Made by a program: the position numbers and the translations under genes. From Ensifer sp. Root278 (lineage in GTDB: Bacteria > Pseudomonadota > Alphaproteobacteria > Rhizobiales > Rhizobiaceae), in assembly GCF_001429285.1 (NCBI RefSeq), contig NZ_LMJJ01000003.1:82662-146661 (forward strand): a stretch of 64,000 bases of DNA, given 5' to 3'. Below are positions 25,058-34,820 of this stretch, in pieces. Under the pieces are notes generated by a model, which saw only the letters and a list, made by a program, of their open reading frames with translations, made no database searches and was not told where the DNA came from. The stretch's first letter is position 1. Each line of letters starts with the position of its first letter.

Positions 25058-25254
25058 ATGCCGATCCTCGCTGATGTCGGTCTCCAGCGATACAACTAAG
25101 AGGTTAGCCTTGCGGAAAAATCTGGGTTAATGCAATCGCTGCTGCTCGTTTGCACATCCTTGGTGGTGCTCAAACCCTTACGACAGCTCTATACGAATGG
25201 ATCGGACGTTCTGTCGCCAGATTGCCATGGCCCATGCCTTCTCTCCGCACAGCG

Positions 25255-26172
25255 TCATAGCTGTTGATCGCCGTCTCGATTTTTAAGGCTCGCAACAAGG
25301 ACTTTTGTCCTTTCTTTGGCGTCTTGGATTTGAGCCAGAACGGCATCTAGATTCTCAAGCTCGATTTGTAACCGTTCGGGCGTAAGTGCCGATGAAGCGG
25401 CAAGATCCAGATTCATACGGCGAATGAAATAGAACGCAAGCGAGGCCCTCATCTCTATGTCGAGGCGGCCGCCAACCATCCCGTAGTCAAGCTGGATTGC
25501 CTTGCTCTGCTCTGGCGAGAGGCCGCAGTGCGGTCTGAGCCGGAGCATGACCTTCGTCGCCCACTCGATGTCATGAGCGGGATCGAATTGCGCGGCGATT
25601 GGGTCGCCAATCTCGTCAATGCGGGAGAGGACGAAATCGCGGAAGTCCTCTTTGTCGCAGCACCAGGCGCGAATGTGCCAGCGGTGACCATCATATGCGA
25701 GAGCGTGGGGCGCGATGGCGCGCCGGCGCGCGCCCGTCAGAGCGTGATACCGGATGTCGAGCGCCACACGTTCGCGCATGGCCATCAGCAATTGGCGCAA
25801 GCATTCCGGTGAGACGCTCCGGGCTATATCCGGCGCGACTTCAACGGGGGGCACGTCCCTGAACCAGAGGTCGGATTTCGGGATGACGCCTGAAAGAGCC
25901 GCCCGCAGTTGCAATAACAGCCGATCGGCGGACGGGATCAGGAAGCGCGGCTTGAATCTGTGCGCCGGCTTGTAGCCTCTCGCAGTCGACTCGAGATTGC
26001 CGGGAACGATCTCTCTGTAGTTCCTCAGGTCCACAGAGGCTTGCGGCGTCGAAATGCCGAACGTCGATTCTAGGTCGCTTCTTATTACTCGGTTCTCCCA
26101 GAACATCTTCCATTCCAGGAATTCAAAGCGTCGTTGCTGCGTCCATGTGCGTCGATCAACGGTTTCGGACAT
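25255..26172 (-). CDS. WYL-domain transcriptional regulator (BrxR/CapW-like)
   Basis: A protein of 305 residues. An N-terminal winged helix (RRFEFLEWKMFWENRVIRSDLE, here cut to RFEFLEWKMFWENRV) is followed by a WYL domain with RYHALTGARRRAIAPHALAY and HRWHIRAWCCDKEDFRDFVL near 140-180, and a C-terminal WCX-like extension. This is the layout of BrxR and CapW, repressors that control BREX, CBASS and related defence operons and respond to a ligand or DNA signal. The ATG at 26172 is chosen because AGGGG lies just upstream; an earlier TTG start is weaker. It is divergent from the small basic-protein gene, with a palindrome between them. It most likely represses the plus-strand array that follows. 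Confidence 0.85.
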   Translation of the reverse strand: MSETVDRRTWTQQRRFEFLEWKMFWENRVIRSDLESTFGISTPQASVDLRNYREIVPGNLESTARGYKPAHRFKPRFLIPSADRLLLQLRAALSGVIPKSDLWFRDVPPVEVAPDIARSVSPECLRQLLMAMRERVALDIRYHALTGARRRAIAPHALAYDGHRWHIRAWCCDKEDFRDFVLSRIDEIGDPIAAQFDPAHDIEWATKVMLRLRPHCGLSPEQSKAIQLDYGMVGGRLDIEMRASLAFYFIRRMNLDLAASSALTPERLQIELENLDAVLAQIQDAKERTKVLVASLKNRDGDQQL

Positions 26173-26190
26173 GATCACCCCTATCAAGAC

Positions 26191-26222
26191 TTGACATGTA
26201 TAATAAATATACCCCTATTATA
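26191..26222 (+). promoter_or_regulatory. Inverted repeat and promoter between the WYL regulator and the array
   Basis: A 7-base inverted repeat TATAATA-N10-TATTATA spans 26199-26222. It overlaps a plus-strand promoter with TTGACA at 26191-26196 and TATTAT at 26216-26221 (19-base spacer). The site lies 27 to 50 bases upstream of the regulator's start codon, so one dimer could control both directions. The dyad is seen directly; its role as the WYL-protein operator is inferred. Confidence 0.55.
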
Positions 26223-26352
26223 ACGATGCGGGTCGAATTTTGCACAGTCTGCCTTCTAAGCCAAAGAGGCAAGCCCAACCGGTGAACTATCGAGCTGGAA
26301 GCAGTTGATAACTCGACGCCCCAAGACGGGTTGAACAGAAAGGAATTTGTTG

Positions 26353-26541
26353 ATGGCCAAGAACACAGGAGACGGGTACCGACGCGGCGCCGTAACCGGC
26401 AGAACTCAGTTTGAGCGGCAAGATGGAATGTACCAGAAACGTGACGAGCGCACGGGACAGTTCATGGAGGTGAAGCAGACACCGGGCAAGTTCAAAGGGG
26501 TGGCCAAGGAGCCCGACGGCCGCGACACAGAGAACTCGTGA
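26353..26541 (+). CDS. Small conserved basic protein
   Basis: A 62-residue protein from the ATG at 26353, with AAAGGA upstream. It is rich in Lys, Arg and Gly (KNTGDGYRRGAVTGRTQF, then KRDERTGQFMEVKQTPGKFKGV). I recognise this as a small family found beside many bacterial defence or nuclease loci, without a known function. It has no signal or membrane segment. Its position as first gene after the WYL-controlled promoter suggests it belongs to the system. It may bind nucleic acid. Confidence 0.65.
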   Translation: MAKNTGDGYRRGAVTGRTQFERQDGMYQKRDERTGQFMEVKQTPGKFKGVAKEPDGRDTENS

Positions 26542-26697
26542 CGATAGTTCGGATTGGCGCGGCAAAGCATTTGCTACCAGCGCCGCGCCAGGTTCGTCGC
26601 TCACTCTTCAAAATGATTGATCCTCCGCGCCGGCGAGTTGTTCGTTTACTGTTTGAGCGGGGGCGGGTGTAATTAAGCGCAAGCAGGGGCTGAAAAC

Positions 26698-29382
26698 ATG
26701 CATTTGGTATTCGGACTGTCCGCAGACGGCCGGGTGTATCCCGAGGCAACCGGGGCGGCGGGCGCCATCGACGCAGCCGTGGTAGGCCCCGCCGGTCTTG
26801 TCAGCGCCATTGAGGTCCAGCTCGGACTGCTCGGCCCGAGCGCTTCCCGTGCCGTACGGATCGCGAGCTACCTCTCCAAGCTCCAGTCTGCGGGCGTTGG
26901 CCGCTTCTGGAATGGGTCTTTCGAGAAGGATCCCTGGTCCACTGCGGCGACCCTGTTGGAATGGCGCGACAATCTCATCGCGGCAGGATGGCAGGGCAAT
27001 CCCGTCGGGGCGGGCCGGATCGACGACCTGGCCGCGGCGGAGCTTGCCGGCACGATGTTGCCCCTTGGTCTGACCGATCGCGCAGTTCGCTTACTTGCCG
27101 CGTTGCCAAGCCGTCGTGGCCTGCGGATCAAACAGCTGACGTTGGTGGAGCCGCAGGAATTGCTGCCTCCGCTGTGGCGAGGGCTGGTAGAAACGCTACG
27201 GATTGCCGGCGTCTCGGTCGATCAGCACGACGGTTGTGCAGCAGCCGCAGAAGCTTCCGACCTTCGAAAGGTACAGAGCGCGCTCGCCGGCGAAAGACGA
27301 GAGCCGCTCGAAGGAGACGGCACGTTCGTTGTAGTCGAGGCCGATACGGAACTCATGGCCGCGGAAGCTGTTGCCGATTGGCTGGCTGCCAGTCCGCCTG
27401 AGGAACGCGCGGGAACCGTTGTTCTGGCCCCGGGCGGAGACACGGCACTACTCGATCATGCATTGCGGACACGCGGCCTTCCTGCCCTTGGACTTTCAGT
27501 TTCATCGGCCTGGCGTGGTGCGCTCCAGGTGTTGCCGCTCGCATACGCCGCTGCTTGGCAACCATTCGATCCGCGAGTCCTTCTCAATCTACTCATGCTT
27601 CCTCGTCCGCCGATCTCACGTTGGGCGGCAAGGCGACTTGCCCGCGCCTTGAGCTCGGAGCCAGGTATCGGTGGTGCCGCCTGGCTCAATGCTTGGGGCG
27701 AGATCGAAGCGCGGCTCTTGGAGATGCACGTCGAGCTTGAGCCGAAGGACGCGAGGAAGAAGGCTGACGCTGTGCTTGCCGAATGGCGCACGTGGACTGA
27801 TGTCGGTCGCTTCGACAAGATCGCAGGAATTCCGCTCATTGAGGCGCAGGCGATTGCGGGCCGAGTGGCCGCATGGGCGTTGCGCGCTGATGCCGGGCGC
27901 AACGACGGGCTCTTGTTAGCAGTCGCCGGTGCGGCGGGTGCCGTCGTGGACGCGCTCAACCGGTTGGAGCTGGAGGTCATTCCGGCATTGCTCCTTGAGC
28001 GAATCATCGGTCAGGTTCTGTCAGAAGGCGTAGCCAATCCAGCGCATGTTCCGGAGGCAGGAAACGTGCGCGCTGTGCGTTTCCCCGGAGCAATTTGGTC
28101 TGCGGCGCCCCGCATAATTTGGTGGGGGTTCGTTGGCCCAGGCGAACGCGTCTTCCGCGGCCCTTGGGACCGAGCCGAGGTCAAGGCTCTCGAGGCAGTG
28201 GGCGTTACCCTCGAGCCTTCCGCCGAGGCAGCGCGTAGGATTGGAGCCGGCTACACTCAGGTTCTGCAGCGCTCGGCAGAGCGGGTGGTTTTTGTGCGGC
28301 CGGCGCTTTCACGAGATGACCACACCACGTTGCACCCTCTGGCTCACCAGTTGAAGCCCATCCTTGAAGGCGCTGCCGACGGGGTGGCGTTCAAAGCGGA
28401 GCGTGCCCTGCGCGAACCCGATGCAATACTCTCAGGACGGGTTCTCGCCCGTCAGACCGCCGAGATCGCGGAACCGCCCGTTGGCGCTGCTAAGTGGACC
28501 TTGCCTTCTAGCGCGGCCGCCTTGATGGAGGGACGGCGAGAAAGCGCGACGTCGCTTCGCCGACTCCTCAACTGCCAGTTCGGTTGGTTCGCTCAGGATG
28601 TGCTGGGCGTGCGGCCCGGCCGCTTCGCCGAGATTCCAGGCTCGGACCAGCTCTTCGGAAACCTCGCCCATGAGATTGCGCGACGGTTGCTTCCTGCCGG
28701 GCCACCGCCGCCGCTCGAGGGTGTTCGCGCCACGGCCAGGGATCTGTTTGAAGTCCTGCTGCCGCAGATTGCCGCTCCGCTGTTGCAGCCCGAACTTGCT
28801 GGCGAGCTCTCCGCCGCCCGCGAGCTTGTGCCAGCTGCCTTGGTGTCGCTCGTGCGTTTGCTGCATGAGCGCAAACTGGAAGTCGTTGGCTCGGAACTGG
28901 AACGCGAAGGTTCTCACCAAAATCTCGCCCTTCAGGGGAGGTTGGACCTGCTCGTCCGCCGCGGGTCGCGGGTCGCTGTCCTTGACCTGAAATGGACCCG
29001 CTCCGAGCGGCGTTATCGGGAGGAAATCGCCGAGGGGAGCGCCGTTCAGTTGGCCGTATATCGTGCGATTGCGAATGACGCCGGCGCCCAGGGTTCAGGA
29101 GGCTACTTCCTGCTGCGCCAGCGCAGCATCCTGGCCGGTGAGGGGTCGATCCTCACCGACCGACCGATCGAATCCGAACGCTCTGACAGCGAAACGCTGG
29201 ACATGGTTGCGGGTGATTGGAAGCACTGGCGTGATCTCGCCTCATCGGGCGTTTTGGTGGCGGCCGGTTTCGAGGACGCCTCCGAGCACCGGCCTGAGGG
29301 TCTTGCGTTCGAGGCGCCGAAGGAACCTTGCCGCTTCTGCGATTTAACGAGTCTGTGCCGTGTCCAAGTGGAGACCATCTGA
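26698..29382 (+). CDS. AddB/RecB-like nuclease subunit with iron-sulfur cysteines
   Basis: A protein of 894 residues. The long N-terminal part is helicase-like but lacks a Walker A motif, as in AddB-type subunits. The C-terminal nuclease has GRLDLLVRR near 746, VLDLKW near 760 and VQLAVY near 785. One Cys at about 624 (LLNCQFGW) together with PCRFCDLTSLC at about 876-886 matches the four-cysteine [4Fe-4S] pattern that staples AddB nucleases. The stop overlaps the ATG of the next gene by one base. It is more diverged than housekeeping AddB and lies in a defence array, so I infer a dedicated anti-phage nuclease, not the cell's recombination enzyme. Confidence 0.75.
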   Translation: MHLVFGLSADGRVYPEATGAAGAIDAAVVGPAGLVSAIEVQLGLLGPSASRAVRIASYLSKLQSAGVGRFWNGSFEKDPWSTAATLLEWRDNLIAAGWQGNPVGAGRIDDLAAAELAGTMLPLGLTDRAVRLLAALPSRRGLRIKQLTLVEPQELLPPLWRGLVETLRIAGVSVDQHDGCAAAAEASDLRKVQSALAGERREPLEGDGTFVVVEADTELMAAEAVADWLAASPPEERAGTVVLAPGGDTALLDHALRTRGLPALGLSVSSAWRGALQVLPLAYAAAWQPFDPRVLLNLLMLPRPPISRWAARRLARALSSEPGIGGAAWLNAWGEIEARLLEMHVELEPKDARKKADAVLAEWRTWTDVGRFDKIAGIPLIEAQAIAGRVAAWALRADAGRNDGLLLAVAGAAGAVVDALNRLELEVIPALLLERIIGQVLSEGVANPAHVPEAGNVRAVRFPGAIWSAAPRIIWWGFVGPGERVFRGPWDRAEVKALEAVGVTLEPSAEAARRIGAGYTQVLQRSAERVVFVRPALSRDDHTTLHPLAHQLKPILEGAADGVAFKAERALREPDAILSGRVLARQTAEIAEPPVGAAKWTLPSSAAALMEGRRESATSLRRLLNCQFGWFAQDVLGVRPGRFAEIPGSDQLFGNLAHEIARRLLPAGPPPPLEGVRATARDLFEVLLPQIAAPLLQPELAGELSAARELVPAALVSLVRLLHERKLEVVGSELEREGSHQNLALQGRLDLLVRRGSRVAVLDLKWTRSERRYREEIAEGSAVQLAVYRAIANDAGAQGSGGYFLLRQRSILAGEGSILTDRPIESERSDSETLDMVAGDWKHWRDLASSGVLVAAGFEDASEHRPEGLAFEAPKEPCRFCDLTSLCRVQVETI

Positions 29383-32300
29383 TGCGTCGACTTAACACCA
29401 TCACGGCAGCCGCTGGTGCCGGCAAAACCACGCGTATCGTCGCCGACATTGCGCGAGAGGTCACCATCCGTTCGCCAGAAGAAATCTTGGCGACGACCTT
29501 CACGATCAAAGCCGCTGACGAACTTGTCGAGCGCGCCCGGGCGAAGCTCTTCGACGGGGGGAACACTGAAGCCGCCGTGCGTCTTCTTGGGGCAAGTTTT
29601 GGCACCGTGAACGCTGTGTGCGGCCAGATCGTCAGTGACTTTGCGATCGATCTGGGACGCTCGCCGTCAACGAGTGTTATCGGCGAAGGCAACGAGGCTT
29701 TGGTCTTCAGTGTAGCCGCGGATGCCGCCATTGCGGCAAGAGCCGGCGTGCTGAACCTTCTGGCCGAACGCTTCGGCTACAATGACCCAAGGCGTCCGGA
29801 TAGCGGTGAGCCACCGGACTGGCGGCGCACGGTCCGAGCCATCGTCAATTTGGCCCGAGCCAACGGTCTCGATGCCACAGGCCTACTAGCGTCGGCAGAG
29901 CGCTCGGTCGAAACCTACCGAGGGCTCCAGCCACCGCCAGCTGTGGACGGCGCAGCGCTGGACGCAGCAATCGCAGCGGCGCTCGCGGCCGTCATGGCCG
30001 CCCGTCCGGCAAAGTTAAGCAAGACTGCGGAAGGGCATCTGCCAACCATTCGTGCTGCGCATGAGCGCGCGTTGCGCGGGGAGGCGCTCAACTGGTCGAT
30101 ATGGGCAAAACTGACGAAGGTCGCCTGCGCGCGGACCAAGGATGGACCGGCCTACGCAGAAGCCTTGGACGATCTGATCGCTGCTGCCGGGCGTCATGTG
30201 GATCACCCACGGCTGCGGGCCGAGACCGAGCAGTTCGCTCGTGAGACGTTCAGTTGTGCAGCGGAGGCCCTGACCTCCTATCAACACTGGAAGGCCGAGC
30301 GTGGTCTTCTCGATTTCACGGATCAGGAGGCGCTCGCCCTCGAGGTGTTGAAGGATCCTATTCGCGTTGGGCGGCTGCGCGAACGCGTTGGCCGGGTGTT
30401 CGTGGATGAGTTTCAGGATTCCAGCCCGCTGCAGCTGGCGGTGTTTTCGGCTTTGGCGGAAGTCGCTGAGGAAAGCACCTGGGTGGGCGACCCGAAACAG
30501 GCAATCTATGGCTTCCGCGGAGCCGATACGGAACTCACCCAAGCCGCTTTCACTGGCGCCGGCGTCACCGCGGAACCGCAAGACGTGCTCTCGAAATCCT
30601 GGCGGAGTCGTCCCGGGGTGATCGAGCTGTCGAACGCTTTGTTTACCCCGGCTTTCGAGCGGATGGGCTTGCCCGCGGCTCAGCACGCATTTTCCGGAGC
30701 TGAGCGCTCGGATCTCGGGTTCGATCAGCCGCCAATCGCCTGGTGGCCGCTCCTTGGCAAAGTCGAAGAACAAGCGCAAGCGCTGGCAGAGGGAATTCGT
30801 GACTGTCTGGCAGATGCCGCGCAGTGGATGGTCGAAGGACGCCGACGCGAGCATCGTTCCCTTCGTTCTGGCGATATCGCTGTCCTTTGCCGTACGAACA
30901 CCGATGTAGCTCGGTTTGCGCGGGCACTCAGCCGAGTTGGCTTGCCGGTGGCCGTGGAGCGCTCCGGTCTGACGCGTACACCCCATGTCGAGCTGGTTCT
31001 GGCGGCCTGCCGTTGGCTGGCCGACGCCACCGACCGGTTGGCGCTCGCTGAGCTTGCCCGGTTCTTCGGCAGCGATCCGCTGTCAAACGACTGGCTGAAT
31101 GCGGCAGCCGTTGAGGACTCCGCCGCGGCACTGCGCGCAAGAGTTCCTGTCGCAGACGAGCTTGAGCGGCTCCGGGAGCGCGTGCTGAACTTTACGCCCG
31201 CCGAACTAGTGGATTCGGTGCTCGCTTTGCCGGCGCTGATGGCGCAGATCGAACAATGGGGCGACCCGGCTACCCGCTTCGACGACCTCGAGGCGCTGCG
31301 TGGCTTTGCCGCCGCCTATGAAAACGAATGCTCCTCCTCCGGGACACCGGCGACGCTGCACGGCCTGCTCCTCAGCCTCGAGGACGCCGATCCAAAACGA
31401 CCCCCGAGCCTTGCCAAAGACGCAATCCAGGTAATGACCTACCATGGCGCGAAGGGTCTGGAGTGGCCCATGACCATTCTGACAGGGCTCGCGTGGGAGC
31501 CGAAGGCTCGGCTGTTTGAACCGGTGGTGGAGGTCGAGGGCGAGGTCGACTGGCGCGCGCCGCTCGACGGGCGTTGGATCCGCTTCTGGCCGTGGCCTTA
31601 TGGCCAGTCTGGTAAAGACAGCGCGCTGGAAATTGCGGCGTTCACTTCCGAGTTCGGTCAGACCGCCTGGCGCCGCGCCGTGCAGGAAGACATCCGACTC
31701 CTCTATGTCGGGGTGACGCGCGCTCGCGACTATCTTGTATTCGCGCCGCCAGCCAAAGGGGAATTGAATTGGCTGAGATTGCTGGATGACCGTGATGGTG
31801 CCCGACATGTTGTTCCACCGTCGGCCGACGACAATCTATTGACGGTGGGGGGCCGAACCTTTGTTGCGTATGTCCGGCCGCTTGCAGCGGATGGCGCGCC
31901 GGAGGAACGTTACGCGCAGCCATCTTTCGTCCGGCCGCGAAGCGCTCCCGCTGAACGGCCTCCGCTATACCTGCGCCCCAGCGACGCCGAAGGAGGCGAT
32001 TGGAGGGTTGTGGAACGCGTGAACCTCGGCGGGCGCTTGCCGATCGATGGGGTCGCAGACATGGCGGCGCTCGGTGAAGCTTTGCATGCCATCATTGCCT
32101 ATGATGACTCTACTCGAGATAGAGCACAACGGCTTGCGGATGCCGACGCGGCGCTCACGCGTTGGGGGGTGAAGGGGTTCGCCGCGGCCGGGGCGCTAAT
32201 CGCATCCGACAGGCTATCTGCCTGGCTCCGAGGCCGCTGGCCACATGGAAATATGCTGCCTGAGGCGCCCGTGACGGCGCGGTTCGGCGACCAGCTAGTT

Positions 32301-32528
32301 CAAGGCAGGATCGATCTGCTCGTGAACTTCGACGATGGTTCGGCGATCGTCGATCACAAGAGTTTTCCCGGCCGGATGGATCAGTGGGAGCCGCACGCCC
32401 TACGCTACGCGCCACAACTTGAACTATATAGCGAAGCTGTAGCGACAATCTCCGGCCAGCCGTGCGATGAGCTTTGGATACACATGCCTGTAGTCGGTGC
32501 CCTACTGCGGGTGGAGCGTCTCGAGTGA
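29382..32528 (+). CDS. AddA/UvrD-like helicase-nuclease
   Basis: A protein of 1048 residues. SF1A motifs are complete: Walker A AAGAGKTTRI at residues 9-18, VDEFQDSSPLQL near 341, GDPKQAIYGFRGAD near 368, TYHGAKGLEW near 686 and LYVGVTRARD near 773. The C-terminal nuclease reads QGRIDLL near 975, IVDHKSF near 989 and APQLELY near 1010. This is a RecB/AddA-type helicase-nuclease. Together with the preceding gene (one-base overlap) it forms a two-nuclease AddAB-like complex that would unwind and degrade DNA ends. The start at 29382 is fixed by the overlap; an earlier in-frame start is not supported. Confidence 0.85.
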   Translation: MRRLNTITAAAGAGKTTRIVADIAREVTIRSPEEILATTFTIKAADELVERARAKLFDGGNTEAAVRLLGASFGTVNAVCGQIVSDFAIDLGRSPSTSVIGEGNEALVFSVAADAAIAARAGVLNLLAERFGYNDPRRPDSGEPPDWRRTVRAIVNLARANGLDATGLLASAERSVETYRGLQPPPAVDGAALDAAIAAALAAVMAARPAKLSKTAEGHLPTIRAAHERALRGEALNWSIWAKLTKVACARTKDGPAYAEALDDLIAAAGRHVDHPRLRAETEQFARETFSCAAEALTSYQHWKAERGLLDFTDQEALALEVLKDPIRVGRLRERVGRVFVDEFQDSSPLQLAVFSALAEVAEESTWVGDPKQAIYGFRGADTELTQAAFTGAGVTAEPQDVLSKSWRSRPGVIELSNALFTPAFERMGLPAAQHAFSGAERSDLGFDQPPIAWWPLLGKVEEQAQALAEGIRDCLADAAQWMVEGRRREHRSLRSGDIAVLCRTNTDVARFARALSRVGLPVAVERSGLTRTPHVELVLAACRWLADATDRLALAELARFFGSDPLSNDWLNAAAVEDSAAALRARVPVADELERLRERVLNFTPAELVDSVLALPALMAQIEQWGDPATRFDDLEALRGFAAAYENECSSSGTPATLHGLLLSLEDADPKRPPSLAKDAIQVMTYHGAKGLEWPMTILTGLAWEPKARLFEPVVEVEGEVDWRAPLDGRWIRFWPWPYGQSGKDSALEIAAFTSEFGQTAWRRAVQEDIRLLYVGVTRARDYLVFAPPAKGELNWLRLLDDRDGARHVVPPSADDNLLTVGGRTFVAYVRPLAADGAPEERYAQPSFVRPRSAPAERPPLYLRPSDAEGGDWRVVERVNLGGRLPIDGVADMAALGEALHAIIAYDDSTRDRAQRLADADAALTRWGVKGFAAAGALIASDRLSAWLRGRWPHGNMLPEAPVTARFGDQLVQGRIDLLVNFDDGSAIVDHKSFPGRMDQWEPHALRYAPQLELYSEAVATISGQPCDELWIHMPVVGALLRVERLE

Positions 32529-32551
32529 ACTGACTCGGTTGTCGACCATTC

Positions 32552-32776
32552 GTGACGCAATTGCGCGCTCGACTGAAGGACGAGGCAGATGCGAGCCAGG
32601 TCTTGCGCACGAACGTTTCGGTTTCGCGTAGCCCAGGATCCGGTTTTTACATCCAAAGACAGCGCTGGTTCACGATCGATGATTCCGATGCCATTCTTCT
32701 CGAACGTCCGAAAGCCCTTGCGGAAACGCTGACGCGGGTACCAAGAGTATCGCTAAAACTGGATGTCACGCCATGA
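32552..32776 (+). CDS. Small hypothetical protein coupled to GIY-YIG gene
   Basis: A 74-residue protein from a GTG at 32552; no ATG is available. It is basic at the start (LRARLKDEAD) and later hydrophobic (GSGFYIQRQRWFTIDDSDAI). No family is recognised. Its stop overlaps the next ATG (ATGA at 32773-32776), the main reason to accept it as real. Confidence 0.5.
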   Translation: MTQLRARLKDEADASQVLRTNVSVSRSPGSGFYIQRQRWFTIDDSDAILLERPKALAETLTRVPRVSLKLDVTP

Positions 32777-33363
32777 CAAAAGCTAACCAAATCCGGGAAT
32801 TAGGAGCTGCGGGCATGAAGCCTGCAGAGATCGCGAAGCGCTTGGGCATCAGATACCAACACGCCTACAATGTGCTCAACGCCCAATCCACCGCAAGAAC
32901 CGCAAATGTTGTCCCTAAGAGTTCCGGCGTCGAAACGTCCTCTGTGGGGTCGGCCGGGAAACCACGTTTGCAGGTTGACATTCTCGTGGCGAATGGGTTC
33001 CGGCGCGTAGGCAGTTGGATACTTTCGGGCGACAGCCTCGTGTTGGAAAGTCCAGTGCCGAACGAAGTCGGCGTATATGCCTTCGTCAAGGCTGGTACAG
33101 CCCAGTACGTCGGAGTGGCCACCATGGGTTTGTCCAAGCGGCTGTATTTCTACGGGCGGCCAGGCGTTTCCCAGCGAACAAGCCAACGGCTGAATACGAT
33201 CATCAAGGCCGAGCTGCTCGGTCCCGATGCTATCGAGATTTACGTTGCATCGCCGCCTGACCTCGAATGGAATGGCCTACCGGTACACGGTAGCGCCGGC
33301 CTCGAACTCGGCCTTATCAAGCGATACGCGCTCCCCTGGAACATGCGGAGCGCCAGTAAGTAG
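32773..33363 (+). CDS. GIY-YIG nuclease-domain protein with N-terminal HTH
   Basis: A protein of 196 residues. Residues 1-40 form a resolvase-like HTH (IRELGAAGMKPAEIAKRLGI). A linker of about 55 residues leads to a GIY-YIG domain: GVYAFV near 100, QYVGVAT near 110, an Arg/Tyr-rich YFYGRPGV segment, and a late Glu in GLELGLIKRYALPWNMR. GIY-YIG enzymes cut DNA with one metal ion. The HTH suggests site choice. It is the last gene of the AddAB-like operon, 250 bases before the DUF6361 gene. Confidence 0.75.
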   Translation: MTKANQIRELGAAGMKPAEIAKRLGIRYQHAYNVLNAQSTARTANVVPKSSGVETSSVGSAGKPRLQVDILVANGFRRVGSWILSGDSLVLESPVPNEVGVYAFVKAGTAQYVGVATMGLSKRLYFYGRPGVSQRTSQRLNTIIKAELLGPDAIEIYVASPPDLEWNGLPVHGSAGLELGLIKRYALPWNMRSASK

Positions 33364-33620
33364 AGGTTATTGACCTCGACACTTGAGGCACCTGAGTTGG
33401 TCGTCCATTTCGGCAGGCGCATAGTGGGAGTGGGTAGCCACCGTGCCTACCCGGAGCCAGCACCTGTCGGCGTTCGTTGCCAAAGTTCGCACCCGTTGGC
33501 CGAGCAAAGGGACTAGGTTTGATCAGTCCGCAACTTTCGCGCTTTAAGGTTGATTAAGCTCTTGGAAATATGATCGACCGCTTGTAACCTCCCTCGTGGG
33601 GAAGGGGCTGTGTGCTTGTG

Positions 33621-34820
33621 ATGCGCAATACCGACCCGGCCATGGGCTGGTTCACGTTGTCCGAGTCAGATCGTGCCTCTGCAGCACGATATCTCGACAT
33701 GCTCTCAACGATGGATACGCGCGACGAACTTGGTTTCGGGGCGATGCACTTTGCTTATGCCGATCGCTTCTTTCCCGGAACTTCAGTGCAGCACGCGCGG
33801 CTGCGTTATGTTTTTTTCGTCGCTTGGACCTATGAAGAGTTACGTCAAGCGACTGCTGGCCAACCGTTTCCGTTCGAGATGATGAAGGGCATAGAGGAAC
33901 GATACTCGCGTCGGCTGATGCAGACTGTTCCGGTGCTTCAGAACTCGGGCATTTCGGGGTGGATGAAGTACCGGGACAACCAATTACCGGTGGTGCCCGC
34001 CAGTCGGATCTATTGGAGTTCACTACGGTCTTGGCACCTGCTTAATCCCGTTCACGAACGCCACGATCCACCCAGCCAGAGAGATTTGCATCGATCTTGG
34101 CCGAGATTGGTGCGTTACGAAGATGGGGGCGACAGCGCGCGTGCTTCCTCGGCTATCCTCTTCGACGGCTTGCCGGCCGCGCCTCCTGATTGGCGACAGA
34201 AGCGTGGCCGATTGCCATTCGAGCTTACCCATCATGAGGCCGCCTACATCAGACACAGATGGCGTTCGGTAAGAGCAATCGATGGAGAACCGCCCCTTCT
34301 CAGCAAACTTGTCGAGGCTGGCATAACACCCACGTCCCTCTGGTCTGATAAGATTCAAAAAGTGGCTACCCCCCGTGAACGCTCTGCGCTTTCCTATGCG
34401 CGGGGTGCGGCGTCCCTTGCCTGCATAGCGCGCGCTGCGTACTCGGCACTCGTTGAACAGAGACGAAATCGTGATCTTGACCGTAGTGACCGGGTCCATT
34501 TCGACGCGCTTCCAGAATTGATCGACGCGCATCGTTCGCAAGTACTGGAGCTTAACGTGGAAGGTTTGACCCGAGATGCCTCGCTAGACACCGGGCTCTA
34601 TCTATTCCTGAAACGAATTCAATCGTGGGTAAGCCACAAAGGTACGCTTGCCGATATCGAACCCGCGATCGTTCGTCACGAACAGGACCTTAAGGATGAT
34701 CGTGCATATTTGTCGAATGAAACACGCCGCGCTGATTGGAGCAAGGGCATCGCAGAGCCACTCGACTACCGTTGGTCAACGGTGCGAGGCCTCATCTCGG
34801 AGGTGCTTGAGGCGGCATGA
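33621..34820 (+). CDS. DUF6361-family protein
   Basis: A protein of about 399 residues. MGWFTLSESDRASAARYLDM and DTRDELGFGAMHFAYADRFF, then FPGTSVQHARLRYVFFVAW, form the conserved N-terminus of DUF6361, a family of unknown function that occurs beside PLD-like and helicase genes. The start is uncertain: GTG 33612, ATG 33621 and ATG 33642 all lie just before the conserved GWF. The frame ends in an ATGA overlap with the PLD gene. No catalytic motif is visible, so it is probably an adaptor or sensor of the three-gene system that follows. Confidence 0.75.
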   Translation: MRNTDPAMGWFTLSESDRASAARYLDMLSTMDTRDELGFGAMHFAYADRFFPGTSVQHARLRYVFFVAWTYEELRQATAGQPFPFEMMKGIEERYSRRLMQTVPVLQNSGISGWMKYRDNQLPVVPASRIYWSSLRSWHLLNPVHERHDPPSQRDLHRSWPRLVRYEDGGDSARASSAILFDGLPAAPPDWRQKRGRLPFELTHHEAAYIRHRWRSVRAIDGEPPLLSKLVEAGITPTSLWSDKIQKVATPRERSALSYARGAASLACIARAAYSALVEQRRNRDLDRSDRVHFDALPELIDAHRSQVLELNVEGLTRDASLDTGLYLFLKRIQSWVSHKGTLADIEPAIVRHEQDLKDDRAYLSNETRRADWSKGIAEPLDYRWSTVRGLISEVLEAA

